From Chelonoidis abingdonii (Eukaryota > Chordata > Testudines > Testudinidae): 64,000 nucleotides of DNA. Location of the stretch: positions 17,405,049 through 17,469,048 of the forward strand of contig NC_133770.1 in assembly GCF_003597395.2 (NCBI RefSeq), read 5' to 3'. Positions 1 through 12,930 of the stretch are shown piece after piece. The notes under the pieces are model-generated. The model ran no database searches and had not been told where the DNA came from. It worked only from the letters and a program-made list of their open reading frames with translations. Positions within the stretch are counted from its first letter, which is position 1. The number at the start of each line of letters is the position of its first letter. The position numbers and the translations under genes are program-made.

Positions 1-505
1 CCCAAATTCTCCCCCCACACACCCTCTTCTATATCCCACCAACCTCCTTGTGCCTCAGACTCACAACTACAATATGTCCCCTGGCACCTCTCCATCCGTC
101 ACCACTCATACCCCATTAGGCTGCTGCTAAATCTTTCATTTCTTCCTCTACCTCTCCCATATCAATCATTTCTCTCCTTCACTGCTGCCAACCCTCTCAC
201 CCAGGCCCTGGTACTCTCCTGCTTAGACTACTGCAACTCCTGTCCTCTGGCATGCCCGACTCCCACTTTGCTCCCCATTCCAGTCTATCCAAAATGATGC
301 CACTAAGTAAACTTGTCTCTCTTTCCGGCCAATCTGACCTTGTCAGCCCCACACTCTCAGAGTCTCTTCCCTGGCATCAAATTCAAACTCCTTCCCATCT
401 TCAAGGCTTTGCACACATGCTGTCTTCCTCTCTCCTTTTGTCGCATGTCACTCTTATGATGTGCTTCTGCTTCCCTTCACACACCCTTTGTGTCCCTCTC
501 CCATA
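1..505 (+). mobile_element. L2-like LINE relic (reverse-transcriptase C-terminus and tail)
   Basis: The plus strand around 212-300 translates to a degenerate form of the LDYCNS... segment found near the C-terminus of L2/CR1-clade reverse transcriptases (leader cttagactactgcaactcc). It is followed by pyrimidine-rich sequence typical of such LINE 3' regions. Stops and indels are frequent, so this is an old dead copy. The left end runs off the window. A related clade is possible. Confidence 0.55.
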
Positions 506-595
506 AACAGGGCCCTACATATAATTATGCAGACATGAAGAATAATGTAATTATCTATTTTTCCCAAATATGCTGCATATTTGTAATCCAGGTGC

Positions 596-1132
596 CAGGG
601 CTGGTGCAAGGATGTTTCGCGCCCTAGGCGAATTTTCCACCTTGTGCCCCTCCCCCCGTTCCCGACCCCCCGCACCTGAGGACCCCCTCCCCCCGCCATA
701 AGCAGATTTCCCCCCTTCCGCCCCCCCCCTAGGGCACCTTTCCCCGCCCCAGCTCACCCCTGCTCCTTCCTCCCACCCTTAAGCACCACACATCGCTAGC
801 TTCATCGTTCTCCCACCTCCCAGGCTTGCGGACCGCCCAATCAGGCTTAGGTGCTGCAGTCTGGAGGCAGGGAGAAGTGAAGCAGCGACAGCGTGCTCGG
901 GGTAGAGGTGGAGCAGGGGTGAGCTGGGGCAGGGAGTTCCCCTGCGTGCTGCCTCTCCACCCCTTACTTGCTGCAGGCGGCCCTCCCCGCGGTCTCCTGC
1001 CCCAGCTCCCTCCACCTAAATGCCAGCAGCGACCGGGCCGCTGAAGATCCGGCCACCGCGGTCGCTGCCGAAGAAAATGGAGCCCCCCAAATCCCAGCGC
1101 CCTAGGTCTCCTAAATGGTTGCACCGGCCCTG
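596..1132. mobile_element. Non-autonomous hAT element, 537 bp
   Basis: The ends are inverted repeats CAGGGCTGGTGCAA and TTGCACCGGCCCTG. The flanks CCAGGTGC (588-595) and CCAGGTAC (1133-1140) form an 8-bp target-site duplication with one change, as expected for hAT. The interior is GC-rich, with C-runs on the plus strand; the long ORFs across it on both strands share no recognisable protein motif and are compositional. Confidence 0.85.
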
Positions 1133-1230
1133 CCAGGTACTAAACTTATTTATTTTACTGAGTCTCCAGCCCTTATGGTTGCAAAGACAAATTTAATAAT
1201 GAGAATTGAATGTAATCTTTGCAGGGATGT

Positions 1231-1325
1231 CTGACTGAAGAGGAACTCTGTGTAAGCTCGAAAGCTTCTCTCTCTCACCAACAGAAGCTGGTCCAGTAAA
1301 ATGATATTAACTCACCGACTTTGAG
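1231..1325 (+). repeat. Penelope-like element 3' tail fragment
   Basis: The segment ctgtgtaagctcgaaagc, then caccaacagaagctggtcca and an aataaaagatatt-like block, is the same sequence found twice at 32317-32492. I attribute it from memory to vertebrate Penelope-like retroelements. The CTGAAGA...GAAAGC part resembles a hammerhead-ribozyme core with a damaged stem II. The family name is less certain than the repeat relationship, which is visible inside the window. Confidence 0.5.
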
Positions 1326-1411
1326 TCTCTACAGAGAGAACATGAAACAACAGCTTTAATATCCACAAACTTCTCTATTCATCTCAGTGCAGGGTTAACT
1401 CTGGACCCTGA

Positions 1412-1704
1412 GGCCTTGTCTACACTACGGGGGGAGAGCGATCTAACTTATGCAACTTCAGCTATGTAAATAACGTAGCTGAATCAACATACTTAGATCT
1501 ACTTACCACAGGGTCCACATTATGCTTTGTCGATGGGAGATGATCTCCTGTCAACTCCCCTGGCACTTCTTGTTCAGGTGGAGTACAGGAGTTGACAGGA
1601 GAGCGATCTGCAGTCGATTTAGCGGGTCTTCACTAGACCCACTAAATCAACTGCCAATGCATCTAACGCCATGCATCAATCCCCCAGTAAGTGTAGACAA
1701 GCCC
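1412..1704. mobile_element. PIF/Harbinger-type MITE, 293 bp
   Basis: The terminal inverted repeats are GGCCTTGTCTACACT and AGTGTAGACAAGCCC (one further mismatch), flanked by the 3-bp direct repeat TGA (1409-1411 and 1705-1707). A 3-bp duplication and this terminus are typical of Harbinger MITEs. The interior has no coding potential. Its terminus differs by only a few bases from that of the full-length Harbinger at 19256-23291. Confidence 0.85.
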
Positions 1705-1707
1705 TGA

Positions 1708-3982
1708 TGTAAATATTTTAAGTACCAACGTTGTTAACTATTTCACAGCTGACCATTTTACCAGAAACATCAAGCTGATGCACTTTTCCCTTTTGGTTAG
1801 ATGTAGTAGCAAAGCTACTGACTCAGTTACATGCTCTCAAGGTTTGCTGGGGTGAAATGTTTTCCCATTATCCACTTTTGCCTGTATGATGGCCTCTCTA
1901 GGGGAGGTCTGAAGCACAATGATGGGGCACTGGCACTGCTTGTGTTTTTGCTGTAGGTAAGCAGAGGACTTCAGTCTGCAGTGTCAGGAACTAGCTTCAC
2001 AAAAACTGGTTTTGAAAAATATGAAACCTAAATTAAGATGTAATAATTTTTTTAAATACCTAAAATGTGTTCTAACCTCCCCAGCTCACTCTGTAAATTA
2101 TTGCTACATTAAATCCTGACACCTCTGGGATGTTTCTTAAACCCACCTTTCCCAGGGATTTAAGATGGAGCACAAGGAATATCAATAACTTTCATGGGAA
2201 TAGTGAGTACTGGTGTAATGGTGATTTCTAGTAACACAAATACTGCATTCCTGCTTTACACATTAAGGACAACGAGTAAGGACTGCAGGATTTGCATCCA
2301 TAACAAATCATCATTTTTTAGCATCTGATTAGTAAACTATGCAGCATATTTCTGCAGCAATCACACATGCTTTTTACCCACAAAAAGAATGTTATTAATG
2401 TCTAAGCAGAGCTGTTACTACATACTGATCAATCAGGCTGCATTTGATCTGATAATCACATCAAGTCTATTCTGACAAACAAAATCAAAAAGGCAGTTAG
2501 GAGTTTTTAGCTAATGAGGAACGTATCCAGAGAAAGGTTTTACACAAATTAATAGACACAGAAAAATTCTTATAGAGAAACTTTTTCTTTCTCTCTTCCC
2601 TTTCTTCTCATTGCTTCCCCCACCTGCACTTGGAACAGCCAGACTTATCTGGCCACTGCACAATTCCATAAATCAGACTCATTGGGCACTGCAGAGCAAA
2701 GCATTCCCCTCCGTTCGAATGGCTGGAAAAGGCTTTCAGACAACACTGAACGGAAAAAAAAATGAAACTTAGAGATGGCTCATAGTGGAAAGGTGTGATT
2801 TATGCCCATAGCCTCACAATTCCTGGTGTGACAATGGGCACACCAAAGTGGAGGAGACTTAGCATCACTATCCCACAGTTCAGGGCAGGGAATACCTTAT
2901 CCAACAGATACTACCAGAATACTATAGGGAATAACCTAACTGAAATGAAATTGGACAGGACACTGGGAGTGATCTTCCATCCCTGTAGTAAGTGCCATGG
3001 GAACTTTAATCTTCAAAAAAAAGTCAGTAACTTGGTTTTACTGTAACACAAAGATGAAATCAACTAGCATGCATTGTCCTTAACAGAGGACTATGGTACT
3101 CGTTCTTTATTGACTTGGAGAGAAGATGAACACATACTGAATTACCAACACCACTATATTACAAACATGCTACTCTAATACCTAGCTATTTCCCATTAAA
3201 CGACTAACCAGGCTCATAGTGCTTAGCTTTGCAGCCCAAGTTGATAAGCCACAAGGTGGTGGTGGTAGCAACATAGCTTAACACAAATTCAGTGTAGTTT
3301 TAACCATGGAGTTGAAAAAATTATCACAAAATCTAGTCATAAAAAACAGACGTTAAAAGTAATTTCAGATTATACACCTGCCCCCCTACTAATTATTGTG
3401 GTATTAGAATCACTTGCCCTGTTTTCAAAGGATTTTTTCTCCCCTATTTCTATGTGAAAGACCTACATAAACAGGAAAAACTGACTATACAGGAGAACCA
3501 GAGCAACAGACTATGCAAAGGGCTACGAAATGCACACAGTAAGCAAACTGGAAAAGATGTTTTTCTCTAATCTTTTGAGTGACAATGATCTTGTGTCCTC
3601 TGGAACAATAAGTAAAAAAAAAAAAAAAAAATCAGACAAGTGTGATTTTTAAGTTCACAATATCTCCTTAGTATTTTATCATGGACCGGCACTATGGCAC
3701 TGGGGTATATAAATACACACACACAAGATAGTATGCCACAATAGACAGCAACAGTTGCCCCCTTCTATTAGCCGTCCATGCCCACCAGAAAGAAAAAACT
3801 CCAGTGATAGTCCAGTGAAGAAAAGAAAAGAAGAACCATGCTCTGAAGATATAAATCTTTAGAAGCAGAGTGGATACAAGTCAATGATTCATGTTTTTTA
3901 AAATCAGATTTTCTTGATTGAAATCTGCTTAAATTAAATATTTTTCTTTTTAAAAATAAACCTATTTAAAATTAAATCTGAC
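1708..3982. other. Intron stretch without an identifiable feature
   Basis: This is AT-rich intronic sequence. I see only an A-run at 3614-3631 and a short CA tract near 3714-3724, with no convincing exon, RNA gene or classifiable repeat. Confidence 0.5.
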
Positions 3983-3990
3983 ATCATGAC

Positions 3991-4712
3991 TAAGGCTACG
4001 TTTTAGTCATGGATATTTTTAGTAAAAGTAATGGACAGGTCATGGGCAGCAAACAAAAATTCATGCCCTATGACCTGTCCATGACTTTTACTATATACCC
4101 CTTACTAAAAACTGGGCAGGGGCTCATGGGTGCTCTAGCAGGGATGGTCTGGGAGTGACACAGGTGCTAGGGGAGATGGTCCAGGCCCCTGCTGGTGCCG
4201 GGGGGAACGGGCAGTGGCGCACACCCTGGGACCCCTGCTGGTGCTGGCAGGTGGGTGGGCAGCAGCACACTGCCTGGGACCCCAGCTGGTGGGGGGCGAG
4301 GGTTGACAGGGGCTCCCTACCTAGCTCCGGGTGTCCCTGCAGCTCCTAGGTGGCAGAGGGGCCAGGGGTCTCCGCGCGCTGCTCCCACCACAAGCACCAG
4401 CTGTGCAGCCCCCATTGGCCAGGAACCGCAGCCAATGGGAGCGGAGGGTGTGGGAAGCCCGGGAAGCCCCCTGACCCCTCCGCCTAGGAGCTGCAGGACC
4501 ATGCCAGTGGGAGCCAGGGAGCCCCCCACCCCTAGGTAAGCTCCCCTCAGTACCGCCCCAATCCCCGCCCCTACCCCTGATCCCCTCCCACACACCCAAA
4601 CTGTTGCTGCCCGGCTTGGGCAGCCCTTGAGCCAGCACCAGCCACTGCAGAAGTCACGGAGGTCACAGAAAGTCACAGAATCTGTGACTTCCACAACAGA
4701 CTTGTAGCCTAA
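3991..4712. mobile_element. Non-autonomous hAT-like element, 722 bp (TAAGGCTAC family, copy 1)
   Basis: An exact 8-bp duplication ATCATGAC flanks it at 3983-3990 and 4713-4720. The ends TAAGGCTAC and GTAGCCTAA are inverted. The outer parts contain an inner palindrome built from tcatggacaggtcatgg and ccatgacttttact. The centre is GC-rich, and the ORFs in it are compositional. Two more copies lie at 33495-34145 and 61910-63234. hAT is inferred from the 8-bp duplication, because the termini are not the usual CAG type. Confidence 0.8.
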
Positions 4713-5229
4713 ATCATGACAACCTATTTTTAAGGCCTAAACTTACTACAATCTTTAAAAATCATTTAAATTAAACAAAAAAGTGATATTCAAGTAGTAA
4801 TTATTTGCTGCTGAGGTTTTAAAGAAAGTCAAACTACTGAACTAGCGGAATTCACTGGCTAAGCACCTGGAACCAGAGTTAAAGTGTTAAATCAGCTTTT
4901 GATAGCAATAGCCTCTTCTGCAGACGCAGAAAGAATATTTTCTTCACTTCAGTTTATTCAACTAGTTCAGTTTAGTGATTAGCTCATTCAAAATTGAGAA
5001 ACCAACTGGGAGTTGAAAAAGCAGGAAAACTTGTTTTTCTCTTCCAATCTGTGACTTGGACTCCAATCTGTGCTCCTCTCGTGAGCACCTCCTGTCATGT
5101 TGTTGCAATCCCGAACTCTTAATCTCTACTCCTGGTGGCTGTAGCCCTCATCAGGTGTGTCTTCAATGACTCAGCCCTCCAGCTACATCACACACACTCT
5201 AAAATTGACAAACCCCTTCCAGAGTTAAA

Positions 5230-6036
5230 AAAATCCTACAAAGACCATCACTGTGTCCTTGCTGGCATTTGCAGCCCTGTCTCTGGGCTCAGTCCTCGTT
5301 CCCTTCTGGGCTAGTTTTAAGTCTGTTCCTTCACTGTTATGGAGCACTGGCCCCTGGCCTTTCTCCTTGGAGACTCTTTGTCCTCGGTGGTTCTCTGGTG
5401 TTCCATCTCTCCAGCCAGGTCACTATTCCACTTCAGTCCCCTTCCAGGGGGTCGTGACCAGGAGTTCACTCAACAGTCTGTCTGCCCTTATCAGGGTCTT
5501 CAGCCCTGTCCCTGAGCCCTTTAAATCCCAGTCCTTTGCTTGGGCTTCTAAATGAGCCTTATCTCCTTCTTGGGACATAGGCTACTTCCCCAGTGGTTGG
5601 TGGGGGGACTCAGGCTCACCTACTACTCTGGATCCCAACCCAGCAACCCTATAAACAGCAGCCATGTGCTCCTTCCATTAATAGTTGCTGCTGCATTCGC
5701 TGGGCTGCTTCCCACATAGCTCTTACCTCAGGGCTGATGTTCTCAACTCCTCTTCCTTCTCACTGAGTGACAATGTCACCAGAACTCTCTTCTGGTTCTT
5801 CCTGGAGCTCCAGTGACCAGCAGGGAGCACCCTTCCTTGCTTCTCTGGTCCCAGTCCAGAACTGACTTGCTCAGGCCCTGCAGCTCTTTTAAACTGATTC
5901 CACTGCGCTCTGATTGGCTGCTCACTTCAGCCTTTCTAGGCAGGCCTGGAGGACCCACTTCCCTTCCTAGGATAGGGTGTGGTAGGACCTTGAGGCTTCC
6001 AGCAGGGGTTCAAAGGGCATGGTACACCCAGTCACA
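5230..6036 (-). mobile_element. Probable LTR-retrotransposon LTR (solo or fragment)
   Basis: Read on the minus strand the segment begins TGTGACTGGGTGTACC at 6036. It has the GC-moderate, purine-rich composition of turtle LTRs, with a TTTAAAAGAG block about 155 bp in. The other end and a target-site duplication could not be fixed, and similar sequence may continue down to about 5040. No gag or pol sequence adjoins it. The call rests on composition and the TG start only. Confidence 0.35.
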
Positions 6037-6039
6037 CAA

Positions 6040-8800
6040 TCTATGAATAAAAACTAAGTGTGAGATCTACTAGTTCTAAAATACCGAAGAACCTGGTAAC
6101 CAGAAAACAATCAGTTCAATTCACTACCTACAGAAAAGACTTCCTTTGTTTAATAAATCTAAATGCAAAACGTTTTGATAAACTTACTTATTTTCCTTAC
6201 GTATCCAGCACATTTAAGGTTGTTTTACTTAACTAATAAAAGCTCTTTTAAATGATGTTTTTTGAGCATTTTGATTGAATTACAATTTCCCTCCAAATGG
6301 AGCTTGACACAAAACACAAGTAAAAAATTGATCATTATCTAGTAAATAAGAATGTCATTCATCATTTTCTAACATAATACAAAAATGTAAAAATGAAGAA
6401 TCAGTATCAATGAATGCTAACCTATATAATTACTTAAATAAATGTGTGCAGATATAGTGATATATAAGAAACTGTCTCTTATGTAACCACAGACTACACA
6501 AGGCTTAATGGATAAAAACAACACAATGGATTTCATCACAGTGTGATATACACAACACAGGTGTAATGCCAAAGAAACTCTGGAAGGCACTGAAGAGTCA
6601 TCTAATCAGTACCTTCCAATGGTTCACTGTCATTTCAAGTGATATTGCTCTTGGGAGTGGTACCATAATGGACTGGCAGCAACTCTCTGACCACAGAAAT
6701 AGACTGGTGATCAAATCCAACCTACTGGTAATCACCCTTGTGTTTGAAGACATCTTCATCTTGGTGCATATGTTCACACCATCATGAAATCAAACAGAAT
6801 CCCATTTGCTTTTTAATATACCACAAGAGCTCTAAAAGGAGAACTGAACAAAAAACATGACCTAATCTTGATCACTTCTCTGATCTAATGATTCTGGAAA
6901 AATTTCACTATCAGCAAGGAAATGAAGTTGAGGACCTTGCATAAGTTTCTATCAAGAATAATTAAAAAACAAAACTTACTAGCAAACTCTGCCTATAAAC
7001 TCTGTTCTCTAAGTAGAAAATACTCACAAAAATCTGACTCAGTGTTCACATTGCTCTGAATAATTCTATGCACAATGTGTCTGCCCCACATATAGTGGTT
7101 CCAAAGAGCTTACTAGAATTAGTTAGCCAAGTACTAAGACACAGCCTGAAAGGAGCCTGAACAGATGGATGTATGGAGGAGGAAGCATTCATTATTTTAT
7201 ACATCAGGCCTGAAAAACTTATATAAAAATCTTCCCAGCTTTTCTCTCCATCTTACTGAGATTTGTGGGTACAGAGGAGACAAAGTAATTTTCTTAGCAA
7301 CAGAAAAGTAAAAACGTGCTCCTACTAGAATTTTTAAAGGAGGCTAACACACTGTGAAAAAAGACAGACCCTGGAGCTCACTGACTAATGGTACCTATAA
7401 AGACCAACCTTCCGGCACAATGAAAAGAGTAAACAGCGGCAAAGACTGGGGCAGCAGGTAGTTAGAGGGGAGAGCAAATCTTTAAGTGAGTTAAGATGCA
7501 AGATCTCTTATGTGATATCATCATCCAAGCTCCTGTCATTGCTATTTCTCTACAATATTGCCATAAGTATTCCAGTAATAGGTAGGGAACTCTACAAGGG
7601 GACATCGCATCCAATTTGCAAACTGCCAGCCTACCCTCTGTGAGCTTTGCTCCATACACTAGGAAGACTTGAGGGTGTGAATCAAAGAAAAAATGTGGGA
7701 TGACAGTGTGTAGTTTAAGGCAGAGAAAAAACTGCATGATATGGAAAATTCTTTTGTTGTTCATTCATTACACCAAGTGCTTGAAAACACTGTGGATTGT
7801 GAAGCGTACAGGAACCATATTTATGGCCACTGTCATTACCTGGTGTATTTCATCTCGTGGCCAGTTCACATGGTCTCATAGTCATAAACACACACCTTCA
7901 CCAACTATGTATTTGTTATTTCCGTACACAGTAACACAGTGTTGCTGGCTTACAGCAAGAAGGGGCTTCCCTGTAACTTCACTCCCTAGCCCAAGCTCAC
8001 TCTCTATGCTTCCCTCCTGTGCACAGTTGCTCTTGGTTCCTATCACTTATATGCTCCCAATTACATCATTAGCCTGGTGACTACCATCCAGACACTCAGA
8101 ATCCCCCAACAGAAAGTATTTAATTGCTCATAACTGAGCCTGCAGCCTTCTTCATGCTGCAGCAAACATCAGTGACCAGGGTGCTACTCACAGTACCCTG
8201 TCACAACCCTGAGAAAAACCTCACGTTAAAAAACAGCAACACTGGCTTTGTTGGGGTCACTGAAGACATGAAATAGGGGAGAATGCTGAATTATTCTTTC
8301 TAAATGGATTATGAAAGTGCTGGGAATGGATCATTTAGATTTTCCACTCACTATCACTGCGGATCATATTCCTGGGGCAGGTCAAGTAGGGGTCAGTCCA
8401 AGCCCTTCTGGCAGAATGTACACAGAGCAGATTGGCAGGAGAAATAAGACTCTGAAACCTGTCCATACCAGTGAAAGTCTGTGGCTAATGTTAAAGGCAG
8501 AGAATGCCCAGCCTACCTACCATACCCTGCTCTGTGTCTGAAAAGCATGTTTGGATGCTAGAGACAAGAAAGCGGGATTTCACAGAAACAATTTCTCTCC
8601 CTCTCTAAGCATTACTTGTTTGGAATTTTTTTACTTATTAAAATATCATGGTTCTCGGAGCCTGAACCTCTGTCAAGGAAAAGGTTCAGCATTAGTTATG
8701 CCAGTGCAGGCTCCCTAACACTCTCGCATCATTGTGCTTCAGCTCTGATCTGAGGGACCAGGCCTAGGGCTGAAAGAACAGGTCAGTCTCCATGGCCCAT
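6040..8800. other. Intron stretch without an identifiable feature
   Basis: I see no gene, RNA or classifiable repeat in this AT-rich stretch. The ORFs here (for example 7700-8080) have no recognisable motif and no splice context. Confidence 0.45.
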
Positions 8801-8803
8801 TCA

Positions 8804-8945
8804 GGCCTTGATTCAACAATGGACTTAAGCATGCGCTTAACTCTAAGCACGTGAGTAGTCCCATGAGTAGTCCTATTTATTTCAAATGGACCACTCATCT
8901 GGTTAAAGCTAAGCACAGACTTAAGTGCATTGCTGAATTGGGGCC
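8804..8945. repeat. Palindromic MITE-like hairpin, 142 bp
   Basis: The two halves are inverted copies: GGCCTTGATTCAAC at the left end and GCTGAATTGGGGCC at the right, with ACTTAAGCATGCGCTTAA mirrored by AGCACAGACTTAAGTGC. The 3-bp direct repeat TCA flanks it (8801-8803, 8946-8948), as for Harbinger MITEs. Relatives lie at 34917-35042 and 44366-44412. Confidence 0.7.
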
Positions 8946-8991
8946 TCAGTCTTTGGAGCCTCTACTGAAGCTGGCAAGTAGTATGCCATTA

Positions 8992-9264
8992 TGGGTGTTT
9001 CTACATGGCAAGTGAAGGTAGCACAGGTAAGCATTCAATCTTTAGTCTAGCTAGCCTGGGTAACAACAGTAGAGTAGACGTGGTTGCATGGGCTTCAGCA
9101 CAGGATAGCTCACCAGGTACAAGTTTGCCAGGGAGTCAGGGAACCTACAAGGGTTACTGGCCTGTGCTGAAGCCTGTCTACATTGTTATCCATGCTAAGT
9201 AGATTAAAGATTAAATGCTTACCTGTGCTACAATCACACCTTCACTTGCAGTGTAGGCATAGCG
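8992..9264. mobile_element. PIF/Harbinger-type MITE, 273 bp
   Basis: Long inverted ends (TGGCAAGTGAAGGT near the left, ACCTTCACTTGCA near the right) and a TTA direct repeat at 8989-8991 and 9265-9267 define it. Most of the element is a foldback: ATTCAATCTTTAGTCTAG near the left is mirrored by ATTAAAGATTAAATG near the right. Confidence 0.75.
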
Positions 9265-10682
9265 TTAGTGCAACTTCAAGAGTGTCTTCTGGGTTTTGGA
9301 CACCTGTCCCCTGGGAATGGGAGTGAGATCCACAAAACTCACTTCACGTCGGTCACCAGCCAGCCATGAAATGAAATAGTATCAACAGTTCTGCAGGTGA
9401 AGTGAGAGTATTGCAGTGCTCTGAATATCAGCTTTGTAAACTCATCTTCCTGCTGGATGCACATGGTGCTTTACAGAGATACAGAAAGACAAGGTCCCCG
9501 AGCAGAGGCGCTTACAGTCAAAACACAGAAAATAACAATGGGCAAAGTAATGAGGAGATTCAAAAATAATAAAGAAAAGGCATCCTTGTTTCATGTGTAC
9601 AGATTCTAGTTCCTTTTTTAATAAAATGATCCAATAACTCAAAGATTTGCAAGTAAAGTGAAATTTAGGGTTTTTGCTCAGTGCATTTTTGGCACCAAAA
9701 TATAAATACAATAGTGATAATAAATAATATGGATCACACTATAGCTAGTTGTTGTGTCTTTTCTCCCATAGCAGTGGACTGAAGGGAGAGTGATGTGTGA
9801 AAATATCCGTCCCTGTAACAATCACAACACATACTTGTGCAGTGTGCCAACTCCCAGCAAGCCACAATACGTGTGCTTGTTACCTCTGCTTTTACCACAA
9901 GTAAGTGTACCTCTTTTGGTGGCAAACTGGCACTTGGTAAGATTTTGTACCCTCTGCATTACTTTGTGGTCTATTTATTTTTACTCTGAAAAGCTCATTT
10001 TAAAATGACCAAGTCATGAAGTGCAATGACTTTGCTTCTAGAATGACCGTGGAATGCTGGCAGATTCCTTTTAAAAAACCACCTATAATGAGTAGAAAGC
10101 ACTTTAATTTTTTTGAAGTAGCCTTCTTCCTCTAATATAAGACATGAAGTGTTAGGAACAAAAAACAGATGTGTGCTACCTCTATTGCTGGGCACCTCAC
10201 ACGTGTAACAATGCAAAGCCTGGTAAATGACATTCTCATTCACTCAAGAAAACACACTACTTACTTAGCCCTTCAGCTGGGTACTGCATCCTTTCAAAGC
10301 CACTATTAATCATGCCATAGAACTGGCTGTAAAGAACAACCCAAACTGGTCACTATTTCTGTGTTGCGACTGAGACTGTCAGAATCAGGCCTTTACATGG
10401 TGTTTTAAGAAACCTTATCAGCTTTAAAGATTAAATTTTTTTTTGCTATTATTACACAATGTGCATTAGGAAGGAAAAATCAATGTCATCACCTTGGCAG
10501 CCAGCAAGAAAGACTTGGCAAGTCTCTGACAGTCATATTAATCACAAGCATGTGACTAGAACAGAAATATCTGTCAAAAAACCTCTATCTTAAAAGCCAT
10601 GAATAGAAGTTATTGCTCCCAGCCATGTAGTTGTGTAAGTTTCCAGCCTTAATAAAATACTATAGGAGAGAGGGAATTTAAG

Positions 10683-10815
10683 GGAAGCAGTGCTGCTCCA
10701 ATGACCAGGGCACTGAACAAGGAATCAGGAAACTTGGGTTGTATTCTCAGCTCGGCTAGTGTTCGCACTGTGAGACCATGGGCAACACACTTACCCTCTT
10801 TGAGAGCCTCAAATG
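10683..10815 (+). repeat. MIR-type SINE relic
   Basis: The string aatcaggaaacttgggtt, then agctcggctagtg and accatgggcaacacacttac, follows the MIR/CORE-SINE pattern (ggagtcaggagacctgggtt ... gaccttgggcaagtcactta). It is diverged, consistent with great age. Confidence 0.65.
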
Positions 10816-11439
10816 AACAGCTCTGTGAAAGTGCTCTATGGGAGACTTCCCATGAACAAGTCATACACTTTATTTCTGGTCCCTTCTCTCCCCCTATTAA
10901 CCAGTAAGGGGATTAAAAGTCCAAAAAGAAACATGCAGGTCTCGTTAGTTCTCTGTAGATTTTTAAGGTCATTCAGAGGCCTTCTGTTTATACTCCTCCT
11001 ATGTCGATACCCATTACCAGCCTATCTGCTGAGAGTGCAAATGGGAAAGTCACTGGAGAGTCTATCCTCTTGTCTTCAGTAAATTGCTCAGAGTGGATTA
11101 CGGCAGGAGCAGTTCAGATGGCAACAGCCCTACTGGCCAGACACATGACAGCCCTACTGGCTGCAGTAGCATGGGAGAGTCTTATGGCCTGGAAATTTTA
11201 GCCACCTAATATGCATCTAAATCAAATTGATTGTTTTCATCCCCTCAGTATATTAAAAGATGTAACATGAGCTACTGTAGCCGAGTGCAGCACAGATAAG
11301 GAAAGTTCAGCTTATCTTTATTTTGAGTTACAGCATTAGGCAGTCAGTGTTCCGCCCTCTGCAATTCCTCCTGGCACCCTCCTTGCGGGCCCCCTATTTA
11401 TAGTCACCTGCTAAAAAATTAACGCTTTGTTAAACAACA

Positions 11440-11690
11440 AATCTACTAATGCCCTGCACTTCCATAGTACCTGCCATAGAAGTATATTAAAGCACCATGC
11501 AAAAATTAAAAAATGAATCCTCACACCATCCCAGTGATGTAGGAAAGCCTCCTTGTCCCTTTTTACAGATAGGGAAACTGAGGTTTGTGGAGGTTAAGTG
11601 TTCTGCTCAAGGTTGCAAAATCTGTGGTACAGCCAAGAACAGAATCCAGATCCCTCATCTCTGAGGCCTTTACTTGCACCACCAGCACAT
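11440..11690 (+). repeat. MIR/L2-type 3' core relic
   Basis: The blocks cctcacaccatcccagtgatgtagg, tttacagatagggaaactga, gaggttaagtg and gctcaaggttgcaaaatctg follow the L2/MIR 3' core. The short ORF over it (11585-11812) is not a gene. Confidence 0.65.
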
Positions 11691-12599
11691 TCCCTCCCAG
11701 CAACAGTTTTGTCATTGAGCCAATATCCCATTACATTATGGCTGCCATGTGGCACATAAAGAGAGACACCCATGGGGATGGGAGGGGGCAGCGGGGAGAG
11801 TATTACGAGTGAGAAATCCTCACTACCACTTAGCTATCCCATCTGTATTTCCTCTCACCAGCCCTGATAACAAGCAAAGAGCTAAACATCTTGCATTTAA
11901 GTAAGGAGTTTTACTGGGCTTTGCTTTAATTTAGCTTCGTTTGAATCTTGTTGCTCACAAGCCACTTAGTTATTGGAGGAGCCACGTGTCCCATTGATTA
12001 ATATTATGCTTGTTTCTGGCAAGTGCCACAATGTGCTAGTCACTTTCCAAATATAACAATGGCATTGTTCTTACCCCCATGGGCTTACAATTTACACCTC
12101 TACCAGTACACTGTTAAATTTGCTCTGTGCTGGCACAGTGGATTGGACTCATGTTTTGAGGCGAGAGATTTGTATACTGAGATGCAGCTTTCCTTGTAAG
12201 CTTATTTGAGACCTCACTCCCTTGTTAACTGACTCAATACTTTGAGATATTTTTTTCTGGATAATTGCAAGGTGACTCCAAAGCTTTGACCTAAAGCTAG
12301 GAAGGAGGCAGGTTTCTCTGAGACATTTTTAACTCCTTGTGACCCAAAGGAGAGATTCGGATTCCCAAACGTGGAGAAGTTGCACGAAAGGAGGTTAATT
12401 CTGCTTGTAACTTCACAACTTTCTTTTCTGGAAGCTGGTTATGTATTTGTAACAACTGTCCACAAAGCAAACAAGAATTTGTCGGGAAAAGCACTTTGTA
12501 TGGTCCCCAGTGAGTTTCCTTTAAGGCTAAAACAGAGCAATGCTTGTGTCATTTATCAAACAAGGTGAAGAGCTCTACTGCTTCCAAGGGAGATCTGCC

Positions 12600-12930
12600 A
12601 GTCTTGTCTATTTAGAATACAAGCTCTTTGAGGGTAGGGATTGTCTCTTACCACTTGTATGTACAGCACCTACCACAGCGGGTCCTGATCCTGGTTGTGG
12701 CCTCCTGGCACTACTATAATACAAATAATTAATAATGAATTGCCCTAGTTTTCCCATTCTCTTCTCCACTTCCACTGTATCCCACATCTACCTGTTATGT
12801 CTTTTTTCAATTAGACTGTGAGTTTGTCAGGACAAGGACTGTTTCTGAATTATTTACAGCGCCCAGCACAACAGTGCTCCAGTCCTCCTTGGGGACTCAG
12901 AGTATTTACATAATCCAAGTAATAATAGAA
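12600..12930 (+). repeat. Two amniote CORE-SINE/MIR tails in tandem
   Basis: Two blocks share the pattern ...agctctttgagggtagggattgtctct... tacagcacctaccaca (12610-12735) and ...agactgtgagtttgtcaggacaaggactgtt... acagcgcccagcaca (12810-12930). This resembles the tail of the amniote MIR family, and the same tail occurs at 49660-49750. Confidence 0.55.

Noticed and set aside
4155..4694. Long overlapping ORFs on both strands
   Set aside because: They lie in the GC-rich centre of the hAT-like element 3991-4712, have no protein motif and are open on both strands because of base composition.
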